Shown here piece after piece: positions 36,257 through 44,420 of a stretch of DNA of 64,000 nucleotides. The translations under genes were made by a program, and so were the position numbers. The DNA is taken from positions 1,302,001 to 1,366,000 of the forward strand of contig NZ_CP044523.1 of the NCBI RefSeq assembly GCF_008831545.1, read 5' to 3'. Below the pieces are notes generated by a model. That model worked only from the letters and a program-made list of their open reading frames with translations, had not been told where the DNA came from and did not search any database. The stretch's first letter is position 1; every line of letters begins with the position of its first letter. Source of the stretch: Halorussus halophilus (lineage in GTDB: Archaea > Halobacteriota > Halobacteria > Halobacteriales > Haladaptataceae).

Positions 36257-37294
36257 ATGAGTCACGAAACGGCAGACGACACGCTGTTAGAGCGTTTGAC
36301 TCGCCCGACGGTTCCGCTCGACCTGCTCGTAGTCGTCGGCTACGTGGTCGTCGCGGCAGTCGTCGTCTTCCAGTCGGGCGTCTACGGCACGCCACTCGCA
36401 GTCGCACTTGGCGTCCCGCTGTTACTGTTCGCGCCCGGCTACGCGCTTGTGTCGCTCCTCTTCCCGGGGGCGACGCCAGACGACGCGAGGAGAATGGGCA
36501 CAGGAGACTCGTCGTTCGGCGAGTCGGTCGCTCGCGCCCGAGAACACGGCATCAGCGGCACCGAACGCCTCGCACTGGGGCTCGGGGTGAGTCTCGCGCT
36601 CCTGCCGCCGCTCGGTATCGCACTGGCTGTCTCTCCGTGGGGAATCGGCCCGGCGTCGGTCCTCGGCAGCGTAGTCGCAATCGCGCTCGGTTGCTCGGTC
36701 GGTGCGGCGATTCGTCGCTTCAACCGTCCTACAGACCGGCGGTTCAGCGTTCCCGTCCGCCGATGGCTCACGGAAGCACGTGCGGGCCTCCGGAGCGGTC
36801 CGACCGACACCGCACTTAACGTCGGACTGGCAATCGCCGTCGTCCTCGCCGTCGCGGCAATCGGCTACGCGGTCGCCGCACCCGGTCCCGGCCAGCGCTC
36901 GACCGGTATCTCGCTGCTCACGCAGAACGAGACGGGCGAGTTCGTCGCCGAAGACTACCCCTCGCAGTTCACGCGCGGCGAGAGCAAGCCGATCGTCGTC
37001 GAACTCCAGAACCACGAGGGTCGCCAGACGAGTTACACCGTCGTGGTGGAACTCCAACGCGTCCGGAAGAACGCCGACCAGAGCGCCAGAGTCGTCCAAG
37101 AGAGGCAACTCGCTCGGTTCACTCCCACAGTCGAAGCTGGCGAGGAGTGGCGGACGCGCCACGACGTGACGCCGACGATGACCGGCGAGAACCTGCGACT
37201 GACCTACCTCCTCTACACGGGTGACCCGCCGAAAGACCCGACCACCGAGAACGCCGACGAACACGTCCACGTCTGGGTGAACGTCTCCGCCTGA
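36257..37294 (+). CDS. DUF1616 membrane protein
   Basis: This is a 345-residue protein with four membrane segments between residues 20 and 145, including YGTPLAVALGVPLLLFAPGYALVSLLFPG, a hallmark of DUF1616. A fifth segment lies near residue 195, followed by an outside-facing beta domain (about 220-345) with YTVVVELQRV and LRLTYLLYTGDPP. DUF1616 proteins are common in archaeal surface-glycan loci, but their role is not established. The 2 bp gap to the next gene makes an operon certain. Confidence 0.88.
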   Translation: MSHETADDTLLERLTRPTVPLDLLVVVGYVVVAAVVVFQSGVYGTPLAVALGVPLLLFAPGYALVSLLFPGATPDDARRMGTGDSSFGESVARAREHGISGTERLALGLGVSLALLPPLGIALAVSPWGIGPASVLGSVVAIALGCSVGAAIRRFNRPTDRRFSVPVRRWLTEARAGLRSGPTDTALNVGLAIAVVLAVAAIGYAVAAPGPGQRSTGISLLTQNETGEFVAEDYPSQFTRGESKPIVVELQNHEGRQTSYTVVVELQRVRKNADQSARVVQERQLARFTPTVEAGEEWRTRHDVTPTMTGENLRLTYLLYTGDPPKDPTTENADEHVHVWVNVSA

Positions 37295-37296
37295 CG

Positions 37297-37905
37297 ATGT
37301 GGCCGTGGGAACATCTCGCCGTCGGCTACCTCTGTTACTCGCTGTTCGCTCGGGTCAGATACGGGCGCGCGCCACGCGCAGTTCCGGTCGTTGCGCTCGC
37401 AGTCGGTACGCAGTTCCCCGACCTCGTGGACAAGCCACTGGCGTGGACCTTCGGCGTGCTTCCCAGCGGGCACTCGCTGGCACACTCTGCGCTCGTCGCG
37501 GTTCCGCTCGCGTTGCTCGCGGTGACACTCGGTCGGCGAGCGGCCGCCAGAAACCCGACCAGCGACTTTCGCGGGGCCGGAACCGCGTTCGCCGTCGGCT
37601 ACCTCTCGCACCTGCCGGGTGACGTGTTCTACCCAGTCATCGTCGGCGGCAAGCCGAACGTCGGGTTTCTGCTCTGGCCGCTCGTGCCAGCCGCTGAGTC
37701 GCCGACGAGCGTGGGCTTCCTCGAAATCGTTCGACTGCTGTTTGCCCGGTTCGTCGGCGAACTGTTCTCGGGCGCGTTCTCGACCTACCTCGCGCTCGAA
37801 CTCGGCCTGTTGCTCTGCGTGTTCGCACTCTGGCTCGCCGACGGGGTGCCACCGTTCGGTGCGCTGGTTAGTCGGCGAGAACGCCGCAGGGAAGAGACTA
37901 CTTAG
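37297..37905 (+). CDS. Membrane-bound metal-dependent hydrolase-like protein (YdjM/DUF457 family)
   Basis: This is a 202-residue membrane protein with WEHLAVGYLCYSL at its start, QFPDLVDKPLAW near residue 44, and SGHSLAHSALV near residue 64. That is the His/Asp pattern of the YdjM family, also seen in the longer protein at 3533. A further SHLPGDVFYP segment (near residue 107) carries His and Asp. It follows DUF1616 after 2 bp and ends about 50 bp before the lipoprotein gene. Activity is unproven in the family. Confidence 0.83.
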   Translation: MWPWEHLAVGYLCYSLFARVRYGRAPRAVPVVALAVGTQFPDLVDKPLAWTFGVLPSGHSLAHSALVAVPLALLAVTLGRRAAARNPTSDFRGAGTAFAVGYLSHLPGDVFYPVIVGGKPNVGFLLWPLVPAAESPTSVGFLEIVRLLFARFVGELFSGAFSTYLALELGLLLCVFALWLADGVPPFGALVSRRERRREETT

Positions 37906-37920
37906 CGGCTCTCAGGTCGC

Positions 37921-37931
37921 GCATAACAATG
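37921..37931 (+). promoter_or_regulatory. TAACAAAG-like motif, site C
   Basis: GCATAACAATG (one mismatch to the core) ends 25 nt before the GTG start of the lipoprotein gene at 37956, the position of a TATA box in a leaderless promoter. Confidence 0.5.
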
Positions 37932-37955
37932 AAATGACGACCCCACTTTCCTGAC

Positions 37956-39416
37956 GTGTCTAGCGACGCCGACCCCACGACGAGACGTAGCTATCTCCGC
38001 CTCGTCGGGACCGCGACGCTCGCAGCACTCGCGGGCTGTGGCGACCGAGGGCCGAGCGAGGAGACCGAGACGGAGAGGAGAGAGACGACTGCCGACTCAG
38101 AAACCGAAACGACCGACGACACTCAGACGGAGTCGCCCGGCGACACTTCCACCGAGACGCCGCCCGACTCGGTGACCGAGGAGTCGGAGAAGAGTATCGA
38201 GGAGCTCCGAACCCAGTACGACACAGTCGTCAACGTCCGCGACGCCGGGGCGGACGCGTCCGGCGAACGGGTAGTAAATCCGGTTCTCGACGACAACCTC
38301 GACGACGACACACTGTTGTACTTCCCACCGGGTCGCTACCGACTCGAACCGTGGCAGGTCATCGACTACCGTAACCTCGGCGTGGTCGGAAAAGACGCCA
38401 CCCTCGTCCCGCCCGAGGGCGAACAGGGCTACTGGCTGATGTGCGACGAACTCAGGCAGTTCCACTTCCAAGGGTTCGAACTCGACACGCGTGCGCGAGG
38501 GGTCGCCCCCGCAAACTTCCTCACCGTCACTGGCGGGACGAACGTCGTGCGGGACGTGAGCCTGCGCGGCCATCGCCGGATTCCCAGAGGCGGCTTCGAA
38601 ATTTCGGTCGGCGACCCGAACGCCGAACTCCTGTTCGACCGCGTCTCGCTCCCCGACGGTTCGACCGCGGGCAACGCCATCTACACCTTCCCATCGAGCG
38701 TCGGCAAACTGACGCTCAGAGACTGCTACGTCGAACACTGGGCGGAAGGGTTGTACGCATCGCCACACTCCGGGCCGCTGTCCGTCCTCGGTGGCTACTA
38801 CGGCAACAACGGCATCGACCAAGTGCGAGTCGGCGGTGGACCGTCGGGCGCGCTCGTCCGTGGTGTCACGGTCCGCGTTGACCAGCCCAAACAACCGAGT
38901 CAGAAGCCCAACATGCGCGGCATCTGGATGGAGGAGGGTGCGACCGCCCGCATCGAGAACTGCGACGTCGCCATCACGAACCTGACCGGCACGTACAGCT
39001 CCGGCGGAATCGTCGTCGGACGACAGGCTGGCGCGGCGACCATCCGCAACACCCGAATCCGCGTGGACGAGGACGTTCCTGCCATCAACCTCCGGAATCC
39101 GGTCGAGGGCGCACAGGGGTCCTCGATGCCGAGCATGGGACGACTCCCGACCGACCGGCGAGTGACCTGCGAGGACGTCCGAATCGAGGGCGACGCAGCA
39201 GCTGGTCCCGCAATTTTGACGACTCGGCGTGACGACTGTCTCTTCGACCGCCTCTGTCTCCACCAGCCCAACGGGAAACGGGACGGCATCGCCATCATGC
39301 ACGCCGACGGCTGTACAGTTCGAGATTCGACGATTGCAGTGGGCGGGCGCGCGATTACGACCGAAGGTGCGCGCGTACGGCAGTTGCGCGTTCGTCGGCA
39401 GGGGTCCTGTTCGTAG
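37956..39416 (+). CDS. Tat lipoprotein with right-handed beta-helix domain
   Basis: This is a 486-residue surface protein. TTRRSYLRLVGTATLAALAGC is a Tat signal ending in a lipobox (LAGC), so it should be lipid-anchored. A Glu/Thr-rich linker covers residues about 30-85. The remainder has repeating short strands (RDVSLRGHRR, LTLRDCYVEHW, ARIENCDVAI, ATIRNTRIRV) typical of pectate-lyase-like beta-helices. The segment from EGLYASPHSG to IENCDVAI matches the protein at 44421 in order and spacing, so they are paralogs. No catalytic residues can be assigned, so it could bind or cleave polysaccharide. The start is GTG. Confidence 0.8.
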   Translation: MSSDADPTTRRSYLRLVGTATLAALAGCGDRGPSEETETERRETTADSETETTDDTQTESPGDTSTETPPDSVTEESEKSIEELRTQYDTVVNVRDAGADASGERVVNPVLDDNLDDDTLLYFPPGRYRLEPWQVIDYRNLGVVGKDATLVPPEGEQGYWLMCDELRQFHFQGFELDTRARGVAPANFLTVTGGTNVVRDVSLRGHRRIPRGGFEISVGDPNAELLFDRVSLPDGSTAGNAIYTFPSSVGKLTLRDCYVEHWAEGLYASPHSGPLSVLGGYYGNNGIDQVRVGGGPSGALVRGVTVRVDQPKQPSQKPNMRGIWMEEGATARIENCDVAITNLTGTYSSGGIVVGRQAGAATIRNTRIRVDEDVPAINLRNPVEGAQGSSMPSMGRLPTDRRVTCEDVRIEGDAAAGPAILTTRRDDCLFDRLCLHQPNGKRDGIAIMHADGCTVRDSTIAVGGRAITTEGARVRQLRVRRQGSCS

Positions 39417-39502
39417 TTTCGGTCGGATATCGCGAATCGCGACTGTGGACCGTGGACTGATAAGACGAGCGACAGAAGAAGCTGACAGCGACGCGCCGAC
39501 CC

Positions 39503-41152
39503 TCAGATGTAACCCAAGTCGCTCAGTCGCTCCTCGACCGAGCCGTCGTCGTCGCTGGTGTCAGTTTCGGTGCCGTAGGGCACGTCGCCGTAGTCGGCAA
39601 TCGAGACGCTCTCCTTGAGAAGTCCCTCCGGCACCGTACCAGTCATGCGCGCGGGCACGTCGAGTCCGGCGGCGGCCATGGCGATTGGCGACACGTCGGT
39701 CAGCGAGAGGGCTTCGGGGTTTCGTCCCGAGAACGCCGGACCCGCGCCGACGAACGCGCCGTGGAGTTTGTGGTCGTGGTCCCGAATCGGCGCGAACCGC
39801 TGGCCGACCAGACTCGGACTGAGGACGTGGTTCATGTCCTTCGGCATGAAGAGTACGTCGCAGGCTCGCTCCGTGAAAGGACCGTCGTACACCGCTTCGC
39901 GCTTGCAGACCCAGTCGAAGGCCGGTTCGCCGTCGGGCGTTCGGACCGCCGAAAGCGTCTCGATGAGGTCTTCGCGCACGGTCTCGTACTCCTCGGGAGC
40001 GACGATGCCGTGTGGTTCCCGCCCTTCGAGATTGACTCGGACGCCGAGTTCGGCGGTGCGTCCGTACGCTTTCGAGTTCTCCCAGTCCACGCCGTCGCTG
40101 GCGGCCGAGAGTGCGGCGTCCGGAAGCACGCTGGTCAGGAAGTCGTCCACGCCGACGCGACAGGCGAGTGCGTAGGCGTCGCCGGGCGTGACGCCGACGC
40201 GACCGAGTGCAGACGTGGCTGCCGAGACTGCCCGGCCGGTCATCGTGGCTCCGGCCTCGGTCGTTCCGCCGTTACCTCCCGCCTCCGCTTCGCCCGTGAG
40301 TACCGCCTTCTCGCTCCCCAAACTGGGTTTGTTGGCCTCAGTCGTCGTCTCCACGAAGCCTGCCTGTCGGAGAATCTCGTTCAGGTAGACGGTGTAGCCA
40401 TCGACCGGCCCGATGCCGTGGTCCGAACAGACGACGACGTTCGTGTCGTCGCCAGCTATCTCCATCACTCTCCCCAACACCTCGTCGGCGCGCTCGTACA
40501 CCTGGCGGAACTCGTTTGCTTCGTCGAAGTTGTGGAACACCGCGTCGGTCTTCTGTATCTGGACGAACGCGACCGTCCAGTCGTGGGTTTCGAGCAGGTG
40601 TTCTGCGGCCTTGCCGCGAATCTCCACGAGGTCGAGGTAGCCCGCCAGTTTCTCGGCCTTGTCGTCGCTGGTCTCTCCTCGCGAGTAGATGGTGTACTCC
40701 TCGCCGATGGCTTCGGAAATCTCGTCTCGGATCTCCTCGGGGTAGCCCGCGTCGTCCTCGTGGGCGAGATACCCCGGCACGAGGACACCTTCGACAGGCT
40801 CGGCAGGATGTGTCACTGGCACGTTCAGCGTGACGGTCGGTTCGCCGCGCGCCGCAAGGTAGTTCCAGATGGCTGGCGAGCGGACTCGATTTCTGGTGAC
40901 GAGTTCGTCTTGGTCCGGGTAGTCGTCGTCGTTGTGGAAGAAGCCGTAGACGCCGTGGTGGCTCGGGTCGGTCCCGGTGTACATCGACGGCCACGCGCTA
41001 CCGGTCCACGGCGGAAACGTCGATTCGAGTGGGGCCTCGACCCCCTCGTCGCGGAGCGCCGAGAAGTTGGGTAGCGAGTCGGCGAACTCGTCTAGGTACT
41101 TGAAGTCTAACGCGTCGAATCCGACGATGACTGTGGCGTTTTCGTTGGTCAT
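39503..41152 (-). CDS. Alkaline-phosphatase-superfamily phosphohydrolase, paralog 1
   Basis: This is a 549-residue member of the nucleotide pyrophosphatase/phosphodiesterase branch. VIVGFDALDFKYL supplies the first metal aspartate. STFPPWTGSAWPSMYTG (about residues 45-60) holds the nucleophilic threonine region. The IQKTDAVFHNF and VVCSDHGIGPVDGY segments give the Asp/His metal ligands. It lacks a signal peptide, so it is probably cytoplasmic. Two relatives lie at 42531 and 59140. In a glycan locus the likely substrates are nucleotide-sugars or phosphodiester-linked sugars, which is inference. Confidence 0.88.
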   Translation of the reverse strand: MTNENATVIVGFDALDFKYLDEFADSLPNFSALRDEGVEAPLESTFPPWTGSAWPSMYTGTDPSHHGVYGFFHNDDDYPDQDELVTRNRVRSPAIWNYLAARGEPTVTLNVPVTHPAEPVEGVLVPGYLAHEDDAGYPEEIRDEISEAIGEEYTIYSRGETSDDKAEKLAGYLDLVEIRGKAAEHLLETHDWTVAFVQIQKTDAVFHNFDEANEFRQVYERADEVLGRVMEIAGDDTNVVVCSDHGIGPVDGYTVYLNEILRQAGFVETTTEANKPSLGSEKAVLTGEAEAGGNGGTTEAGATMTGRAVSAATSALGRVGVTPGDAYALACRVGVDDFLTSVLPDAALSAASDGVDWENSKAYGRTAELGVRVNLEGREPHGIVAPEEYETVREDLIETLSAVRTPDGEPAFDWVCKREAVYDGPFTERACDVLFMPKDMNHVLSPSLVGQRFAPIRDHDHKLHGAFVGAGPAFSGRNPEALSLTDVSPIAMAAAGLDVPARMTGTVPEGLLKESVSIADYGDVPYGTETDTSDDDGSVEERLSDLGYI

Positions 41153-41508
41153 TGGAACTCAGAGATGTCGAACCGATGGTTCGACCGGGTTGCTGGTCAG
41201 GGTAACTACACCCTGCGCGTCCATTGTTTCCGGGTGCCTACTCGCCGGACAAAGAGCGTCTACCGTCGTCGAGTCGCGCCGCGAACGGCGCGACTCGGCC
41301 GTCAGGGGGTGCCTGAATCGACGAAAATCGCGAGAAACTCCGAACCGCGCGAAAAGCAGAGTTGTCGGGCGCGAACGCGGCCGACGACGAAACGCGAACG
41401 AAGATAAAACGCGAACGAGGACAATACGCGAACGCAAACGAGGACGACCGAGTGTAGGGAGCGCGGGCGACTGCGTGCAGTCGCTCGCAATCGACCGTCG
41501 CAACCTCG
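41153..41508. other. 356 bp spacer with short tandem repeats
   Basis: No gene is visible. A+G-rich tandem units occur at 41389-41445. Two 17 bp units (GAAACGCGAACGAAGAT and AAAACGCGAACGAGGAC) are followed by a third with a 6 bp insertion. No TAACAAAG motif was found upstream of the 39503-41152 gene. Confidence 0.45.
41389..41445 (+). repeat. Tandem repeat, about 17 bp unit, three copies
   Basis: The unit AAACGCGAACGARGAY occurs three times in direct orientation, the last with CAAACG inserted. It is non-coding and lies between two minus-strand genes. Confidence 0.55.
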
Positions 41509-42528
41509 TTACTTGAACCGCTTGTAGACGCTCGACAGCGCGTTCGTCACACGCGTTCCGCGCCCCATGCTGTAGTACGACCGCAATTCCGGCCCGAACT
41601 TCGCTTTGTACTCACAGAGTCGGCGCTCGTTCGCGCCGACGAGGTCGTACGTCTCGACGCCGCGGTCCATCGCGTCCGTCATGATTTTCCAGTCCACGAG
41701 GTCGTTGACCGGGAGTTCGTGGCGGTGTTTCGCACCGCCCTGCCAGCGGTAGATGGTGTCGCCGAACTCTAGGGCGACCATCCCGCCAGCGATTTCGCCG
41801 TCGGCTTCGAGCGCGTAGGGCCGAACCGCGCCGTCCGGGAGGTGTTCGTAGAGGTCCGTGACGAACGCCGGAGTGACCCCGTAGTCTTTGTCCTGCTCGT
41901 CGTGGCGCGACTGCACCTGCGAGATGATGGCCTCGATTTCGTCCGTGCCGCCTTCGTAGACGCGGAAGTCTCCCTCCGTGCGGATGTTCCCGCGCGCGTC
42001 GCTGGAGAACGCCATCAGCACGTCCTCCTCGCCAGGGGTCAAATCGACCGCGTAGGTGTGTCGGACTTGGATGTCGAAGTCGTTCCACTCGAACGGTCGT
42101 ACGTCGCGGAACGACGCGTCGGGGCGAATCTGGGTGTACTTCGGGCCGAGTTCGCGGTCTATCCAGTCGAGACAGCCCTCGACGAATCGCCACGCGCGAC
42201 GCTCGGCCTTCCGGTGTTTGAGCTTCTCGCAGTTGACCATCGCCGGGCCGAGATACGACACCCACAGTTCAGGCGCGGGGGAGAACGCCATCGTCATCCC
42301 GCCCTTTCGCTTCTCGAAGACGGGGAAGATGCCGACCGGTTCCTGTCCCTTGTAGCCGATGAGCGGATGTAGTTTGGCGTCTGCGTGTTCGGCCTGTACC
42401 GCGAGCGACTCGCGGTAGTGGAAGACGTTCGTGTGCGGGGACTTCTCCACAAGGTCGTCCCACTTTTCTAAGTCGTCTTGGTCTGCGCGTGCGATACTGA
42501 GTCCTTTCTTTTCGATGGTAACGCTCAT
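41509..42528 (-). CDS. FemAB/BioF2-like GNAT-fold transferase, paralog 1
   Basis: This is a 339-residue protein with two GNAT-like lobes. Its signature is YRWQGGAKHRHELPVNDLVDW near residue 265, then DLVGANERRLCEYKAKFGPE near residue 300. Both recur in the protein at 54152 (WQGGTKGIYDGTSVNGL and MGANTERLCSYKAKFSAE). In bacteria this family (FemAB/FemX, CelD/BioF2 types) transfers aminoacyl or acyl groups to cell-wall precursors. Archaea lack peptidoglycan, so here the acceptor is probably the surface glycan or its lipid-linked precursor. The ATG begins 2 bp after the upstream gene's stop. Confidence 0.83.
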   Translation of the reverse strand: MSVTIEKKGLSIARADQDDLEKWDDLVEKSPHTNVFHYRESLAVQAEHADAKLHPLIGYKGQEPVGIFPVFEKRKGGMTMAFSPAPELWVSYLGPAMVNCEKLKHRKAERRAWRFVEGCLDWIDRELGPKYTQIRPDASFRDVRPFEWNDFDIQVRHTYAVDLTPGEEDVLMAFSSDARGNIRTEGDFRVYEGGTDEIEAIISQVQSRHDEQDKDYGVTPAFVTDLYEHLPDGAVRPYALEADGEIAGGMVALEFGDTIYRWQGGAKHRHELPVNDLVDWKIMTDAMDRGVETYDLVGANERRLCEYKAKFGPELRSYYSMGRGTRVTNALSSVYKRFK

Positions 42529-42530
42529 TG

Positions 42531-44171
42531 TTATTCGAGATATCCGAGGTCCGCGAGGCGTGCTTCGACGTCGCCGTCGTCCGTTGCTACTCGTGCGTCG
42601 GCGTCGAATCCGGGGTAGGCTTCCCGCCCGGTTTCGGCGACGGCGGGCAGTACTGACCCGTCCATCCGGTCGCCCGCGGGGAGACCGAACGTCGCCAGTA
42701 TCGTCGGCGTCACGTCGAAGAGGTGGGCCGAAGCGAGTTCGGCGTCGGCATCGACGCCAGCGCCCGAGAGCGCGACCACCCCTTCCAACTTGTGGTTGTA
42801 GGGTTCACTCGGCGGGCCGAACTGCCCGTCGCCGACGCGCGTCGAGAGGAACTGGTCGTAGTCGGCGGGAATCGTCACCACGTCGGGAGCCTCATCGACG
42901 TACGGCCCGGAGAAAATCTCCTCGCGGCGGACGACTCGGTCGAACACCGGTCTCCCGTCAGGCGTCTCCACTTCGGAAAGATGTCCGATCAGGTCGTCCC
43001 TGACTCGTTCGTACTTCGATTCGGGAACGACGCCGTTCGGCTCCCGGCCCTGCAAATTGACGCGCACCCCGAGTTCGATTCGGTCGCGCATGTAGGCCGC
43101 CGAGTTCGGGAAATCGACTTGCTCGGTCGCCGCGCGAATCGCATCAGTCGGCACTCGCTCGGCCACGTAGTCGGCGAGTCCGACCGTGTCGAGTGCGGCC
43201 GCGATGCGCTGGCTCGTCAGGCCGACCTTCGCACCGGCGGCGAGTCCGCGCTCCAGCGCGGATGGTTTCCTCGCGCCCGTGTCGTCTACCTCGCCGGTCT
43301 TTCCCTCCTGCAACTGGTTGTTGGCGATGGTAGACCACGTCGGCATCCCCTCGCCGCCCTGCTTGGTCTGGACGAAGCCTTTCTTGCGGAGGAACTCGTT
43401 GACCCGGAACTCGTGGCCGGTGTACTCGCCCATGCCGTGGTCGCTGGCGACTACGATGGTGTCGGGGTCGCACTCCTCGATTATCTTCCCGATTTGCTCG
43501 TCCACTGCTTCGTAGACGCCCCGGACCTTCTCGTCGTCGCCGGGGAACTCGTGGAAGACGGTGTCGGTCTGCTGGAACTGGACGAAGCCGAAGTCCGGGT
43601 CGTGCTTCGCGGCGAGGTAGCGGAACGCCTCCCCGCGCATGCGTGAGAGTCGCCGATACCACTCGACTTTCTCGTCGCCGGTCGCGTCGCGGGGTGCGTA
43701 CACCCGATACTCGCCGATTTCCGCTCGAATCTCGGCCAGTACGCCGTCTGGATGACAGTCGGGATTCTCGGGTGCGGTGTATCCGGGCACGAGTGCGCCG
43801 TCGAACTCGCGGGGCGGGTGTGTCACCGGCACGTTCACGACGACGCTCGAATAGCCGTGGTGGTCGAGCAGTTCCCAGAGCGTTCGCTCTCGGACGTGCG
43901 TGTCGTTCACGACGTCCCACTCGTAGCCGTCGAAGCGCAGAAACCCGAATACGCCGTGCTTACCGGGATTGACGCCGGTGTACAGCGACGGCCACGCGCT
44001 CGGCGTCCACGGCGGCGTCTGTGACTCTAGCGGGCCGTTGGTCCCCTCCTCGAACACCGACTGGAGGTTGGGGAGCCCGCCCGACTCGAACAACGGGTCG
44101 AGGACCGGGAGACAGCCAGCGTCGAGACCGACCAACAACGTCTGCATACTCGTCTGCGCGCGGTCAGCCAT
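42531..44171 (-). CDS. Alkaline-phosphatase-superfamily phosphohydrolase, paralog 2
   Basis: This 546-residue paralog has the same motif order as the 39503 gene: LLVGLDAGCLP, QTPPWTPSAWPSLYTG, FVQFQQTDTVFHEF and VVASDHGMGEYTGH. It forms an operon with the FemAB-like gene 2 bp downstream. The frame is open to 44210, but the first codons there (MHNKG) coincide with the TAACAAAG motif. I therefore start at ATG 44171 (MADRAQTS), 27 nt downstream of it. A third ATG at 44147 (MQTLLVGLDAG) begins exactly at the domain. Substrate unknown. Confidence 0.86.
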   Translation of the reverse strand: MADRAQTSMQTLLVGLDAGCLPVLDPLFESGGLPNLQSVFEEGTNGPLESQTPPWTPSAWPSLYTGVNPGKHGVFGFLRFDGYEWDVVNDTHVRERTLWELLDHHGYSSVVVNVPVTHPPREFDGALVPGYTAPENPDCHPDGVLAEIRAEIGEYRVYAPRDATGDEKVEWYRRLSRMRGEAFRYLAAKHDPDFGFVQFQQTDTVFHEFPGDDEKVRGVYEAVDEQIGKIIEECDPDTIVVASDHGMGEYTGHEFRVNEFLRKKGFVQTKQGGEGMPTWSTIANNQLQEGKTGEVDDTGARKPSALERGLAAGAKVGLTSQRIAAALDTVGLADYVAERVPTDAIRAATEQVDFPNSAAYMRDRIELGVRVNLQGREPNGVVPESKYERVRDDLIGHLSEVETPDGRPVFDRVVRREEIFSGPYVDEAPDVVTIPADYDQFLSTRVGDGQFGPPSEPYNHKLEGVVALSGAGVDADAELASAHLFDVTPTILATFGLPAGDRMDGSVLPAVAETGREAYPGFDADARVATDDGDVEARLADLGYLE

Positions 44172-44197
44172 GTGTTGGAATTCACCGTCTGACAGTC

Positions 44198-44210
44198 CTT
44201 TGTTATGCAC
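44198..44210 (-). promoter_or_regulatory. TAACAAAG motif, site D
   Basis: GTGCATAACAAAG on the minus strand ends 27 nt before ATG 44171 of the second phosphohydrolase gene. A weaker relative (CACATAACAGAC) lies about 50 bp further upstream at 44250. Confidence 0.6.
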
Positions 44211-44365
44211 CGTTTGTCACCCGTCAGACGCCTCCTACCGGGGTATTGGTCTGTTATGTGCCGATTACCGAACGTTTGGTCGAGCGTACTCTCGGTTTCG
44301 TACTCTCCCGCTCGGCGCGTGACAAACCGTGATGGTTTAGCCAGCACACTTAAATCACAAACCTA

Positions 44366-44414
44366 GCATTGAACCAAAATCATAGCCTTTATCAATAGGT
44401 AAGCTCGCATTGAA
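44366..44414 (+). promoter_or_regulatory. Paired GCATTGAA boxes upstream of the 44421 gene
   Basis: GCATTGAA occurs at 44366-44373 and 44407-44414, 41 bp apart. The same pair with the same 41 bp spacing, and the shared GGTAAGCTCGCATTGA, precedes the gene at 46271. It may be an operator or promoter inherited by duplication. Confidence 0.5.
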
Positions 44415-44420
44415 CAGTAC

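Noticed and set aside
41389-41445. CRISPR-like array
   Set aside because: The units are contiguous 17 bp tandem repeats without spacers and only three copies.
42528-42540. TAACAATG at the start of the 41509-42528 gene
   Set aside because: The TAA is the stop codon of the upstream gene and the ATG is the start codon, so the resemblance to the regulatory motif is explained by coding sequence.
44171-44210. Start codon at 44210 for the second phosphohydrolase
   Set aside because: Its first codons are the TAACAAAG motif itself. A start 27 nt downstream fits the spacing seen at other sites.
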